Of a stretch of 13,704 nt of DNA, positions 6,551 to 13,699 are shown one piece after another. The translations under genes were made by a program, and so were the position numbers. This DNA is from an uncultured Clostridia bacterium (lineage in GTDB: Bacteria > Bacillota_A > Clostridia > TANB77 > CAG-508): NCBI GenBank assembly GCA_944393165.1, contig CALXZF010000141.1:1-13704 (forward strand), read 5' to 3'. The notes below the pieces were generated by a model. The model did not search any database. It saw nothing but the letters and a program-made list of their open reading frames with translations, and had not been told where the DNA came from. How positions within the stretch are numbered: position 1 is the first letter of the stretch; each line of letters opens with the position of its first letter.

Positions 6551-7294
6551 ATGTTAGAATTAAAGGATATATGTTTTTCAAGAGATAATAAAAACATCTT
6601 GAAAGATGTAAATTTAAAAATAGATAACAACAAAATGATTGTTATCACAGGACCAAACGGTTCAGGAAAATCAACACTTGCAAAAATTATTATGGGAATC
6701 GAAAACCCAGATTCCGGAAAAATAATTTTTGACGGTAAAGATATAACTAATTTGTCTATAACAGAAAGAGCAAAGGCGGGAATTGGTTTCGCATTCCAAC
6801 AGCCTGTGAGGTTTAAAGGATTAACAGTAAAAGATTTAATCGAAATATCTGCAGGAAACAGCATAAAGGTGTGTGATGCATGTGATGTTTTGGCAGATGT
6901 TGGATTATGTGCACAAGAATATTTAAATAGAGAAGTGAATAGTGAGCTTTCTGGAGGAGAATTAAAGAGAATAGAAATAGCTATGCTTGCTGCTAAAAAA
7001 TCTAAACTTACTATATTTGATGAACCAGAAGCAGGAATTGACTTATGGAGCTTTAATAACTTAATTTCTGTATTTGAAAAAATGCATGATGATATTAAGG
7101 GCTCAATTGTTATAATTTCACACCAAGAGAGAATATTAAATATTGCGGATGAAATTGTATTGATAACAAATGGTAGTGTAGAAAAACACGGACCAAGAGA
7201 AGAAATTTTACCACAAATATTTAATAAAGTTAAGCCTTGTCATAAAATAAATGGCAACCAAAAATGTGGCAGAGAAGAAGGGGGGCTTGACTAA
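6551..7294 (+). CDS. sufC: Fe-S cluster assembly ATPase SufC
   Basis: SufC is the ABC-type ATPase that drives the SUF scaffold building Fe-S clusters in the cytosol. The 247-residue protein shows Walker A GPNGSGKST (34-42), the ABC signature LSGGE (133-137), Walker B LTIFDEP (153-159) and the switch histidine H191. The C-terminus ends in a Cys- and Gly-containing tail with CHK and KCG. AGGAGG at 6541-6546 precedes ATG 6551. The next gene, sufB-like, starts one base after its stop, so they form one operon. No sufD, sufS or sufU lies nearby, which fits a two-gene minimal SUF arrangement. Confidence 0.93.
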   Translation: MLELKDICFSRDNKNILKDVNLKIDNNKMIVITGPNGSGKSTLAKIIMGIENPDSGKIIFDGKDITNLSITERAKAGIGFAFQQPVRFKGLTVKDLIEISAGNSIKVCDACDVLADVGLCAQEYLNREVNSELSGGELKRIEIAMLAAKKSKLTIFDEPEAGIDLWSFNNLISVFEKMHDDIKGSIVIISHQERILNIADEIVLITNGSVEKHGPREEILPQIFNKVKPCHKINGNQKCGREEGGLD

Positions 7295-7295
7295 T

Positions 7296-8214
7296 ATGGA
7301 TAAAATAGAAAAGAATTTATTAAAGCAAATTGCAGATATTGAAAAAACACCAATGGGTGCATATAATATAAGAGAAAATGGAAAAGGAATTGCTAGAAAT
7401 ACTACAGCTAATATAGATATAGTCACCAAAGAAGATAAGCCCGGAATTGATATAATAATTAAACCAAACACGAAAAACGAAAGTGTGCATATACCAGTTA
7501 TATTAACTCAAGGGCGGGCTAACAGATGTGGTATATAACGATTTCTATATTGGAGAAAACGCAGATGTAGTCATAGTTGCAGGCTGTGGAATACATAATA
7601 ACACATGTAATACAGCTCAGCATGACGGAATACACACATTCCACTTGGCCAAAGGGGCAAAAATAAAATATATTGAGAAACATTATGGTGAAGGAGAAAG
7701 AACAGGAGATAGAGTTCTAAATCCACAAACCATTATAAACCTTGATGAAAATGCTACAATGGAAATGGAATCAGTACAAATAAAAGGAGTAACATCTACA
7801 ATTAGGGAAACATTTGCACACATGAAAAAAGGAAGTAGTTTAGTGATTTCTGAAAGGATAATGACAACAGGAAAACAAACAGCGAAAACTGTGTTTGATG
7901 TAAGTTTAGACGGAGAGGATTCAAGTGTACATGTTGCATCTAGGTCTGTTGCAGAGGATGACTCCGTACAAGAATTTATATCAAATGTAAAAGGAAACAC
8001 AAAATGTTTTGGACATGTTGAATGTGATGCAATAATTATGGGAAATGCTAGAGTAATTTCAGATCCAAAAATTGAAGCAAATGATGTAGATGCAAGTTTG
8101 ATTCACGAAGCAGCAATAGGAAAAATTGCAGGAGAGCAATTAACAAAGCTTATGACATTAGGACTTACAGAAAAAGAAGCTGAAGAGCAAATTATAAATG
8201 GATTCTTGAAATAA
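7296..8214 (+). pseudogene. SufB/SufD-family Fe-S scaffold, frameshifted
   Basis: This is the only SufB/D-like partner of SufC here and would be the scaffold on which clusters are built. The first part (ATG 7296) ends in VILTQ and then leaves frame. The second part resumes with GLTDVVYNDFYIGENADV and continues through IVAGCGIHNN, ETFAHMKKGS and HVECDAIIMG to the family ending GKIAGEQL and GLTEKEAEEQII. Removing one G from the GGG at 7512-7514 joins both into a protein of about 305 residues. That length is much shorter than classical SufB and suits the single SufBD of minimal two-gene systems. The cysteine in VECDA lies where SufB has its cluster-binding Cys. Without repair, a GTG at 7528 would be the only start for the second part. 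Confidence 0.88.
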
Positions 8215-8308
8215 ATTAAAAATGGTTTAAGAGTAAAGGATAGAGAAAGACCATAATATAGTGTAGTAAATTTGATTAACAATAAACACGAGATTTACTG
8301 CAAAACCA

Positions 8309-8347
8309 AAAGAGATTTAAGAGTAAAAAACTTTTAAATCTCTTTTT
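8309..8347. terminator. Terminator between suf and asd
   Basis: AAAGAGATTTAA (8309-8320) and TTAAATCTCTTT (8334-8345) form a perfect 12-bp stem with a 13-base loop, followed by T residues to 8347. It lies between two converging genes and could serve both. Confidence 0.75.
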
Positions 8348-8366
8348 CATCTAAAACATGCACTAT

Positions 8367-9446
8367 TTAATCTGATTCTAACATCTTTTCTACAATCTGC
8401 ACTGCATTTGTTGCTGCACCCTTACGAATGTTATCAGCTACAACCCAAAGGTTTACACCAGATTTAACACTATCATCTCTACGAATTCTACCAACAAATA
8501 CTTCATCATGACCAGAAGCTTTTATAGCTAATGGATATATAGAAGATGCCACATCATCTTGAACTATCAAGCCAGGAAAATCTTGTAATGTTTGCATTAA
8601 ATCATCCATTTCAAAATCTTTTTCAAACTCAACATTAATTGATTCACTATGACAATTAAATACTGGAACCCTTACTGTTGTCGCTGTAATTCTCAAATCA
8701 GGTCTTTTTAAAATCTTTCTAGTTTCATTAACCATTTTTTCTTCCTCTTTAGTATACCCATTATCTAAAAATACATCTATATGAGGCAAACAATTAGAAA
8801 AAATAGGATAATTAAACTTTTCCAAAGTATATGAAGCATTGCTATTATCCAAATCTTCCATAATACTATCTTTAATTTCATCTTCCTCGTTAGAGTAAGC
8901 TTTATGGGTCAAAAAATTCTTAACTCCATTTTCTAAATCAATTACACCACTTCTTCCTGCACCAGAAACAGCTTGATAAGTAGAATATACAATTCTTTTA
9001 ATTTTGTATTTATCATCTAATGGTTTTAATGCTACAACAGCTTGTATTGTTGAACAATTTGGATTTGCAATTATTCCATGGTTATTAGCAATTTCCTCAG
9101 GATTTACTTCAGGAACAACCAAAGGAACATCTGCATCCATTCTAAAAGCACTGCTATTGTCTACAACAACACAACCTTTTGATGCTGCTATTGGAGCAAA
9201 TTTTTTAGATGTAGAACCACCTGCAGAAAAAATTGCATAATCAAAGCCACTATCAAAAGAATCCTCCTTAAGTTCTTGAACAACATATTCTGTGTTCATA
9301 AAATTAATTTTTTGTCCAGCAGACCTTTTTGAAGCAAATAATACATATTCTGTAATTGGCAAATTCCTTTCTTCTAAAACTTTCAAAACAGTCCTACCAA
9401 CTATGCCAGTTGCACCTACAACGGCTAATCTTGTTTTTTTCACCAA
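8367..9446 (-). CDS. asd: Aspartate-semialdehyde dehydrogenase
   Basis: Asd reduces aspartyl phosphate to aspartate semialdehyde with NADPH, supplying DapA and the threonine/methionine branch. The protein of about 359 residues has the nucleotide loop GATGIVG (11-17), the catalytic cysteine C131 in NPNCSTIQ, SGAGRSG (161-167) and the catalytic histidine H266 in PVFNCHSES. No ATG is in frame; the start is TTG 9446 or the adjoining GTG 9443, both after AAAGGA. A TATAAT on the minus strand at 9470-9475 may be its -10 box, but I see no good -35. It lies apart from dapA and dapB, with the suf genes between. Confidence 0.95.
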   Translation of the reverse strand: MVKKTRLAVVGATGIVGRTVLKVLEERNLPITEYVLFASKRSAGQKINFMNTEYVVQELKEDSFDSGFDYAIFSAGGSTSKKFAPIAASKGCVVVDNSSAFRMDADVPLVVPEVNPEEIANNHGIIANPNCSTIQAVVALKPLDDKYKIKRIVYSTYQAVSGAGRSGVIDLENGVKNFLTHKAYSNEEDEIKDSIMEDLDNSNASYTLEKFNYPIFSNCLPHIDVFLDNGYTKEEEKMVNETRKILKRPDLRITATTVRVPVFNCHSESINVEFEKDFEMDDLMQTLQDFPGLIVQDDVASSIYPLAIKASGHDEVFVGRIRRDDSVKSGVNLWVVADNIRKGAATNAVQIVEKMLESD

Positions 9447-9629
9447 ACATCATCCTTTACAAATATTTTATTATACTATATTACAGATATAATAAAATTG
9501 TTAAATAAATATGTGAATCGATTTAATCAAATCAAAACGCATGTATATTATATAAAGAATATGTGCAGAAAGCAAGTGATTTTTTTGAGGAGTTAACAAA
9601 CTATTACAATTTATAGTTTATTATAAATA

Positions 9630-9777
9630 TTGAGCAATGTATATTAAAAAAAATTATTTTCGGCCCCCAACTGCGTACAAACTGTAAATGCTCCAATTCT
9701 TTTCGCATAACAGTTTGTAGACTTGTCGGTCCCCACCTTGAGCACTCAAATAAATTTTTTTAATATACATTGCTCAA
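9630..9777 (-). ncRNA. Structured repeat, copy 1 (possible minus-strand RNA)
   Basis: TTGAGCAATGTATATT at 9630-9645 pairs with its exact complement at 9762-9777, and the stem continues through A/T runs to about 30 bp. Inside lie a stem ACAAACTGT (9678-9686) with ACAGTTTGT (9710-9718), a stem ATGC/GCAT within it, and CCAAC with GTCGG. The core of about 85 bases matches the copy at 11924-12074 at all but a few positions, while the outer stem differs but stays paired. Mismatches on the plus strand become G-U pairs on the minus strand, which suggests an RNA read from that side. I cannot assign a known family. A palindromic mobile repeat is the alternative. Confidence 0.5.
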
Positions 9778-9796
9778 ACAAAAATCAAGGCTGCAA

Positions 9797-9824
9797 ATTC
9801 TAACAAATCACCACATAATAACAA
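9797..9824 (-). promoter_or_regulatory. Weak candidate promoter facing structured repeat copy 1
   Basis: On the minus strand TTGTTA (9819-9824) and TAGAAT (9797-9802) are 16 bases apart and would start RNA about 10-15 bases before the element. The -35 match is poor, and no equivalent as good is seen at copy 2. Confidence 0.25.
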
Positions 9825-9853
9825 TTGAATAAACTTAAGGTTGGTGGTATAAT
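9825..9853 (+). promoter_or_regulatory. Promoter of rsmE
   Basis: TTGAAT (9825-9830) and a perfect TATAAT (9848-9853) are spaced by 17 bases. The start of transcription would be near 9860, leaving a leader of about 110 AT-rich bases in which I see no clear structure. Confidence 0.75.
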
Positions 9854-9971
9854 GGAAACAGCCATGCGTAATTAGATGTTTACCTAGATGAATTGTGAAA
9901 TAATAGTGGTTTAATAAAATAGACAAAAGAATTAAAAAATTAATTAATGCATTATGAAAGGAATGAAAAAG

Positions 9972-10715
9972 ATGCATAAATTTTTTGTACCAACAAATCA
10001 AATAGAAAATAATGAAATAAAAATAACAGGAGAAGATGTAAAACATATGGCAAATGTGTTAAGACTTAAAACCAGTGAAAAAATAATAATATGCGATAAA
10101 GAGTTAGGCGAAAGTTATATTGCAGAAATAAGCGATATAAACAAAGAATATGTTGTGTGTAATATAATAGAAAAAATAACTGAGAGCACTGAAAGCAATG
10201 TGAATGTTGATATATTTCAAGGGCTTCCAAAAGCAGACAAGATGGAATATATTATTCAAAAAACAACAGAAATTGGTGTGAAAAATATTTATCCGGTTGA
10301 ATTAGAAAGATGTGTAGTAAAACTTGATAGCAAAACAAAGCAGAAAAAAATAGATAGGTGGCAAAAGATAGCTGAATCTGCTGCAAAGCAAAGTAAAAGA
10401 GACATTGTTCCAAAAATAAATAATGTGATAAATCTTGAAAATGTTTGCAAGAACATAGCAAAATATGATATCATATTGTTAGCATATGAAAATGAAGAGA
10501 AAAATACAATAAAAAGAGAATTACAAAAATTAGACAGAAATAAAAAATTGAGTATTGGAATAGTGGTAGGACCAGAGGGAGGAATTAGTGAAAATGAAGC
10601 TAAAACTCTTATTGAAGCGGGAGCTAAATGTGTAACACTTGGCAAAAGGATTTTAAGAACAGAAACAGCACCACTAGTAATGCTTAGTGACATTATTTAC
10701 GAATTTGAATTGTAA
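9972..10715 (+). CDS. rsmE: 16S rRNA m3U1498 methyltransferase RsmE
   Basis: RsmE is a SPOUT-fold enzyme that methylates N3 of U1498 in helix 44 of 16S rRNA with S-adenosylmethionine. The N-terminal PUA-like part starts MHKFFVP and has HMANVLRLK; the C-terminal SPOUT part has GLPKADKMEYIIQKTTEIG, the SAM-binding VVGPEGGIS and LGKRILRTETAPL, all in family order. The start ATG 9972 is chosen because the family begins at MHKFF and AAAGG lies at 9957-9961; two ATG codons upstream (9954, 9963) are in frame but badly placed. It is 247 residues, the normal length. prmA, the frequent upstream partner, is absent. The next gene follows after 26 bases. Confidence 0.95.
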   Translation: MHKFFVPTNQIENNEIKITGEDVKHMANVLRLKTSEKIIICDKELGESYIAEISDINKEYVVCNIIEKITESTESNVNVDIFQGLPKADKMEYIIQKTTEIGVKNIYPVELERCVVKLDSKTKQKKIDRWQKIAESAAKQSKRDIVPKINNVINLENVCKNIAKYDIILLAYENEEKNTIKRELQKLDRNKKLSIGIVVGPEGGISENEAKTLIEAGAKCVTLGKRILRTETAPLVMLSDIIYEFEL

Positions 10716-10741
10716 TAAAATATTGATATGGAGGAAAAGAA

Positions 10742-11860
10742 ATGCCTAAAACTGCTCAAAAAGAAAAAAATCAGGAAACGGAAGTAAAACAAAATGCTAA
10801 TGAAAATCAAAAAGTAGAAAAAAAGCCTAAAACTACTAAAAATGCTTCATCTAGTAAAAAAAGTACGACTAGTAAAGCAAGTAAATCTACTTCAAATAAA
10901 AAAAGTAAAGAGAATTCAGCAAAAGCAAATTCGGTTAAGGTGGATTTAACTAATAGAGATAAAGCTAAAGTAGGAAGCAGCAAAACGAAAAAAGCTAATT
11001 CTAGCAAAAAGGTAGAAAAGAATGAAGCTAACCAAAAAAACGAAAATAGCAAAAATGCTAACAAAGACATGAGCAATAATAAAAAGACAGAAAAGAAAAA
11101 AGTGACTAATTCTAAAAACAAGGTAGAATCAAAGAAAAATACAGCTCAAAAAAATAAAGAAGTAGAAAAACAAAAAAATGGTGAAGTAAAACTAGAAAAT
11201 AATACAAAAAAGTTAGAAGAGAAAACTAATAAAAAGGAAAATTCAAAAAAGAACAAGGGAAAAAATAAACAAAAGGACGATAAGAAATTAAATAGAAGCA
11301 CAGAAAATGCAAAAGAAGAATTAGACGAAAATACAGACAATAAAGAAGAAGCATTAGTTGAAGAAAAAGAACATGTAAAACTTATTAAATTTGAAGAAAT
11401 AAAAAATATATTTAAAAGAAAAAAGAAAATCCCAAAAGAAGATTTAAAAAGAATCAATAAACCTGTTTTTCAGAACATATTAGTGGCTATAATAGTTATG
11501 ATATATTTTATATTTATAATTCTAGGCTTTTATAACATAGAAGGTAGTGTTTATCAAACAGATCTAAAAGTGTTTGCAATGTGCATTTTACTTACTGCAA
11601 TAGTCGTACTAGAAAAAGCATATAAAAAGGACAGTGGAACACTTGCAATTTATGGAATAGAGACAATAGTTATAGCAATAATAACCCTGGCTTTGATATA
11701 TATTCACTTAATGCTATCATCTAGATATATAAACATAGTATTATCAATTTCATATGTTTTAGCAATATATTATGTAATTAAATCAATAATAGTATACATA
11801 AGAGGAAGAAAAAAATATTTTGTTGATGACATGAAAGAAATGATTAATACAGATGAATAG
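10742..11860 (+). CDS. Lysine-rich membrane protein of unknown function
   Basis: A 372-residue protein in two parts. Residues 1 to about 235 are low in complexity, rich in Lys, Asn, Ser and Glu, and start with blocks such as KKSTTSKASKSTSNKKS, which predicts a disordered, charged cytosolic region. From about residue 242 come four hydrophobic segments (roughly 242-264, 276-294, 301-325, 330-352), separated by short loops, with a charged C-terminus. GGAGG at 10731-10735 precedes the ATG by six bases, and rsmE lies just upstream, so they are likely cotranscribed. I recognise no family. The Lys-rich part could contact nucleic acid or acidic surfaces, but that rests on composition only. Confidence 0.8.
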   Translation: MPKTAQKEKNQETEVKQNANENQKVEKKPKTTKNASSSKKSTTSKASKSTSNKKSKENSAKANSVKVDLTNRDKAKVGSSKTKKANSSKKVEKNEANQKNENSKNANKDMSNNKKTEKKKVTNSKNKVESKKNTAQKNKEVEKQKNGEVKLENNTKKLEEKTNKKENSKKNKGKNKQKDDKKLNRSTENAKEELDENTDNKEEALVEEKEHVKLIKFEEIKNIFKRKKKIPKEDLKRINKPVFQNILVAIIVMIYFIFIILGFYNIEGSVYQTDLKVFAMCILLTAIVVLEKAYKKDSGTLAIYGIETIVIAIITLALIYIHLMLSSRYINIVLSISYVLAIYYVIKSIIVYIRGRKKYFVDDMKEMINTDE

Positions 11861-11899
11861 GGGCTATTATTTACAGTCTAATAGTATGTTTTATAAAAG

Positions 11900-12100
11900 T
11901 TATAATTCACAGTCGTTTTTGGGGTAAAGCAATGTATATTTTGTATTTTCTGTTTTCGGCCCCCAACATCGTACAAACTGTAAATGCTCAAATCCTTTTC
12001 GCATAACAGTTTGTAGACTTGTTGGTCCCCACCTTCAGCACTCAAACAGAAATAAAAAATATACACTGCTTTACATATTAATATCAACTGTGAATTATAA
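11900..12100 (-). ncRNA. Structured repeat, copy 2, with an extra outer stem
   Basis: The element proper spans 11924-12074: GTAAAGCAATGTATATT pairs with AATATACACTGCTTTAC apart from one A-C mismatch that becomes G-U on the minus strand. The core from CGGCCCCCAAC to AGCACTCAAA nearly repeats copy 1. Unlike copy 1 it is wrapped by a further perfect 14-bp stem, TTATAATTCACAGT (11900-11913) with ACTGTGAATTATAA (12087-12100). No T run follows on either strand, so a simple terminator is unlikely. Function and family unknown; minus-strand RNA is an inference from the wobble pairs. Confidence 0.5.
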
Positions 12101-12141
12101 TCATAAAAGTAATTCGAATGATAAAATATAATGCGTAGAGC

Positions 12142-12169
12142 TTGAAAAAAACAAGATTTGTGATATAAT
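12142..12169 (+). promoter_or_regulatory. Promoter of remA
   Basis: TTGAAA (12142-12147) and TATAAT (12164-12169) are spaced by 16 bases, about 38 bases before the remA start. The -35 lies 41 bases after the outer stem of structured repeat copy 2. Confidence 0.75.
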
Positions 12170-12206
12170 TTATTAGAGTATTTAATTGCTCGAAAGGGAG
12201 GTACTA

Positions 12207-12482
12207 ATGCAACTAATAAATATTGGATTTGGAAATATTGTTTCTGCAAATAGAATAATTGCAATAGTAAGCCCAGAATCGGCACCAATTAAAAGAATTG
12301 TTCAAGAAGCCAAAGATAGTGGGACTGCAATAGATGCTACTTATGGAAGAAAAACAAGAGCTGTTCTTATTATGGATTCGGGGCATGTTGTACTTTCTTC
12401 AATTCAACCAGAGACTGTTGCTGGAAGATTAGATAGAGATGATGATAGTACAAGTTTAACAGAGGATAATAAAAATAGTTAA
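12207..12482 (+). CDS. remA: RemA-family DNA-binding regulator (DUF370)
   Basis: In Bacillus RemA binds DNA and activates biofilm-matrix and osmoprotection genes; in Clostridia the role is less known. The 91-residue protein starts [12 protein letters not shown], followed by [39 protein letters not shown] and QPETVAGR, the conserved body of the family. The last 15 residues are acidic and variable. The start ATG 12207 follows AAAGGGAGG; a TTG at 12186 would add seven residues and overlap that site. The remA-gmk-rpoZ neighbourhood is usual in Firmicutes; here yicC is not seen upstream and rpoZ comes before gmk. Confidence 0.93.
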   Translation: MQLINIGFGNIVSANRIIAIVSPESAPIKRIVQEAKDSGTAIDATYGRKTRAVLIMDSGHVVLSSIQPETVAGRLDRDDDSTSLTEDNKNS

Positions 12483-12605
12483 TTAAATATGAACTGTAAT
12501 AATACAGAATGTACAAATATAGTAAAACATGAAAAAACAAAATCGACTTGTAATAACCATATAAGTGTTGATTAATTAGAAGTTTGGAATAGGAGTGATG
12601 TAATT

Positions 12606-12794
12606 ATGATGGTAAAACCATCTGTAAAAGAATTATTAACAAAGGTGGATAACAGATTTGAACTAGTAGTAATAACCGCTAAGAGAGCAAGACAAATAGC
12701 AGCAGGTGCACCAGTTCTAACAGATGCAAATGAAGAATCTCCAGTTACTTTAGCAGCTAATGAAATAGCTGAAGGAAAGGTAACACTATGTTAG
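12606..12794 (+). CDS. rpoZ: RNA polymerase omega subunit
   Basis: Omega helps fold and assemble the beta-prime subunit of RNA polymerase. The 62-residue protein carries PSVKELLTKVDNRFELV and the defining ITAKRARQIAAGA, and ends soon after NEIAEGKVTL; Firmicutes omega is typically this short. AGGAG at 12591-12595 precedes the ATG by 10 bases, and a second ATG follows directly at 12609. Its last seven bases overlap the start of gmk, so the two are probably translationally coupled. The 120 bases between remA and rpoZ hold no supported gene. Confidence 0.92.
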   Translation: MMVKPSVKELLTKVDNRFELVVITAKRARQIAAGAPVLTDANEESPVTLAANEIAEGKVTLC

Positions 12795-13363
12795 TATTAT
12801 TATCAGGAGTTTCAGGAGCAGGCAAAGACACAATAAAAAAAGAATTAATAAAGAGAATGGAAAATGTGGAATCATTACCTTCATATACAGATAGAGCTCC
12901 AAGAGCAAATGATGTAGCAGGAGTAACATACAATTTTGTTAGTACAGAAGAATTTGAAAGAATGATAAAAGACGGCGAATTATATGAGTACTCAGTACAT
13001 CATGAGCATTATTATGGAACTTCTAAAAAATTGTTAAACGAGAAAATAAATAATGGAAAAATTATTGTAAAAGATATTGAAGTAAATGGAGTAGAAAATC
13101 TTTTAAAACTATTAAAAGACGATGTAAAGATTATTACAATCTTTTTAAGAGTGCCAAAAGAAGAATTGCAAAGAAGACTAGAACAAAGAATCGATAAACC
13201 TAGCTTAAAAGAAATACAATTACGATTAAATAGATTTGATTATGAAGAATCAAAAATAGGAATTTATGATTACATCATAAAAAACAATGACTTAGAAAAA
13301 ACAGTGCAAATTATTATGACAATAATAAAAAATGAATACAATCTAACAGATGCTGAATTCTAA
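12788..13363 (+). CDS. gmk: Guanylate kinase, somewhat divergent
   Basis: Guanylate kinase phosphorylates GMP to GDP with ATP. The 191-residue protein has the P-loop GVSGAGKDT (7-15), SYTDRAPR and GVTYNFVSTEEF in the GMP-binding part, YEYSVHHEHYYGTSK, KDIEVNGVENLL, and the lid-side sequence LQRRLEQR. Length and order match the family. Details differ from the usual form: Asp follows the P-loop lysine where Ser or Gly is common, STTRxPR appears as SYTDRAPR, and DIDVQG as DIEVNG. The start overlaps the end of rpoZ. Guanylate kinase is the best call; a related nucleoside monophosphate kinase cannot be excluded by eye. Confidence 0.88.
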   Translation: MLVLLSGVSGAGKDTIKKELIKRMENVESLPSYTDRAPRANDVAGVTYNFVSTEEFERMIKDGELYEYSVHHEHYYGTSKKLLNEKINNGKIIVKDIEVNGVENLLKLLKDDVKIITIFLRVPKEELQRRLEQRIDKPSLKEIQLRLNRFDYEESKIGIYDYIIKNNDLEKTVQIIMTIIKNEYNLTDAEF

Positions 13364-13482
13364 CAAACCGAAACAAAGAAAAAAAGATGCTTTGATGACA
13401 AAAAATAGAAAAAAGATTAAAAAACAAAAAGAGATAGTATAGAATAAAGAAGTAAAGAATAAAAAACAGGAGAGAAAATATT

Positions 13483-13554
13483 ATGACAACAAAAGAAACT
13501 AAAAACCCTAAAACTATTGAGGTTGTAAGAGAGAGAGAGAGAGAGAGAGTATAA
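13483..13554 (+). CDS. Small ORF ending in an Arg-Glu repeat (module copy 2)
   Basis: A 23-codon ORF starts at ATG 13483 after an AGGAG site (13468-13472), reads MTTKETKNPKTIEVV, then alternating Arg and Glu over the (AG)11 tract, and stops at TAA 13552-13554. It has the plan of the ORF at 1160-1225, with the tract the same length and in the same frame; the sequences before the tract differ. One more AG unit would join it to the open frame 13550-13699. A clear promoter is not seen in 13364-13482, which is otherwise A-rich and empty. Unknown function. Confidence 0.5.
   Translation: MTTKETKNPKTIEVVRERERERV
13528..13549 (+). repeat. (AG)11 dinucleotide tract, copy 2
   Basis: Eleven uninterrupted AG units, the same count as at 1199-1220, lie inside the small ORF at 13483. 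A length change switches the downstream frame. Confidence 0.95.
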
Positions 13555-13699
13555 TCTTAGAGAATTAAGCTTTGTTAATTATGCCCAAAAAACAAGAAAA
13601 AAAGTAAAAATAGATAAGATTAATAACAAGGATAGACTTTCAAATAGCAGAAAGAAAAACAAAATAACTCTGCTATATGATAGTCTGTCCTTTTTGTAG
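13550..13699 (+). other. Latent reading frame after the AG tract (49 codons)
   Basis: This frame reads YNLRELSFVNYAQKTRKK from the tract and ends KITLLYDSLSFL before TAG 13697-13699, within five bases of the window end. It parallels 1221-1388 at both ends and is open throughout, but is one base out of frame with ATG 13483. It is basic (many Lys and Arg). No known family recognised. Confidence 0.5.
13628..13695 (+). terminator. Hairpin closing module copy 2
   Basis: AAGGATAGACT (13628-13638) pairs with AGTCTGTCCTT (13682-13692) through one T-G pair; inside, TAGCAGA (13645-13651) pairs with TCTGCTA (13669-13675). A T run at 13691-13695 follows. The inner stem differs from copy 1 (AGTAGAG/CTCTACT) yet stays paired. 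It may end transcription of the module. Confidence 0.55.

Noticed and set aside
9630..9777. Structured repeat as a simple rho-independent terminator
   Set aside because: No T run follows the stem on either strand at either copy, and the conserved core is far larger than a terminator needs.
10807..11457. Long minus-strand ORFs opposite the Lys-rich gene
   Set aside because: They read as Leu/Phe/Ser-rich runs, the mirror image of Lys/Glu codons, and lack start signals.
9630..12074. Structured repeats as CRISPR, T-box leader, tRNA or 6S RNA
   Set aside because: There are only two copies far apart with no spacers, no T-box AGGGTGGNACCGCG motif, no tRNA fold and no 6S-like long bulged rod with a central bubble that I can trace.
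12489..12575. A 28-codon frame (MNCNNTECTNIVKHE...) in frame after the remA stop, with three Cys
   Set aside because: There is no ribosome-binding site, and it is short enough to be chance in AT-rich sequence. Readthrough of TAA has no support.
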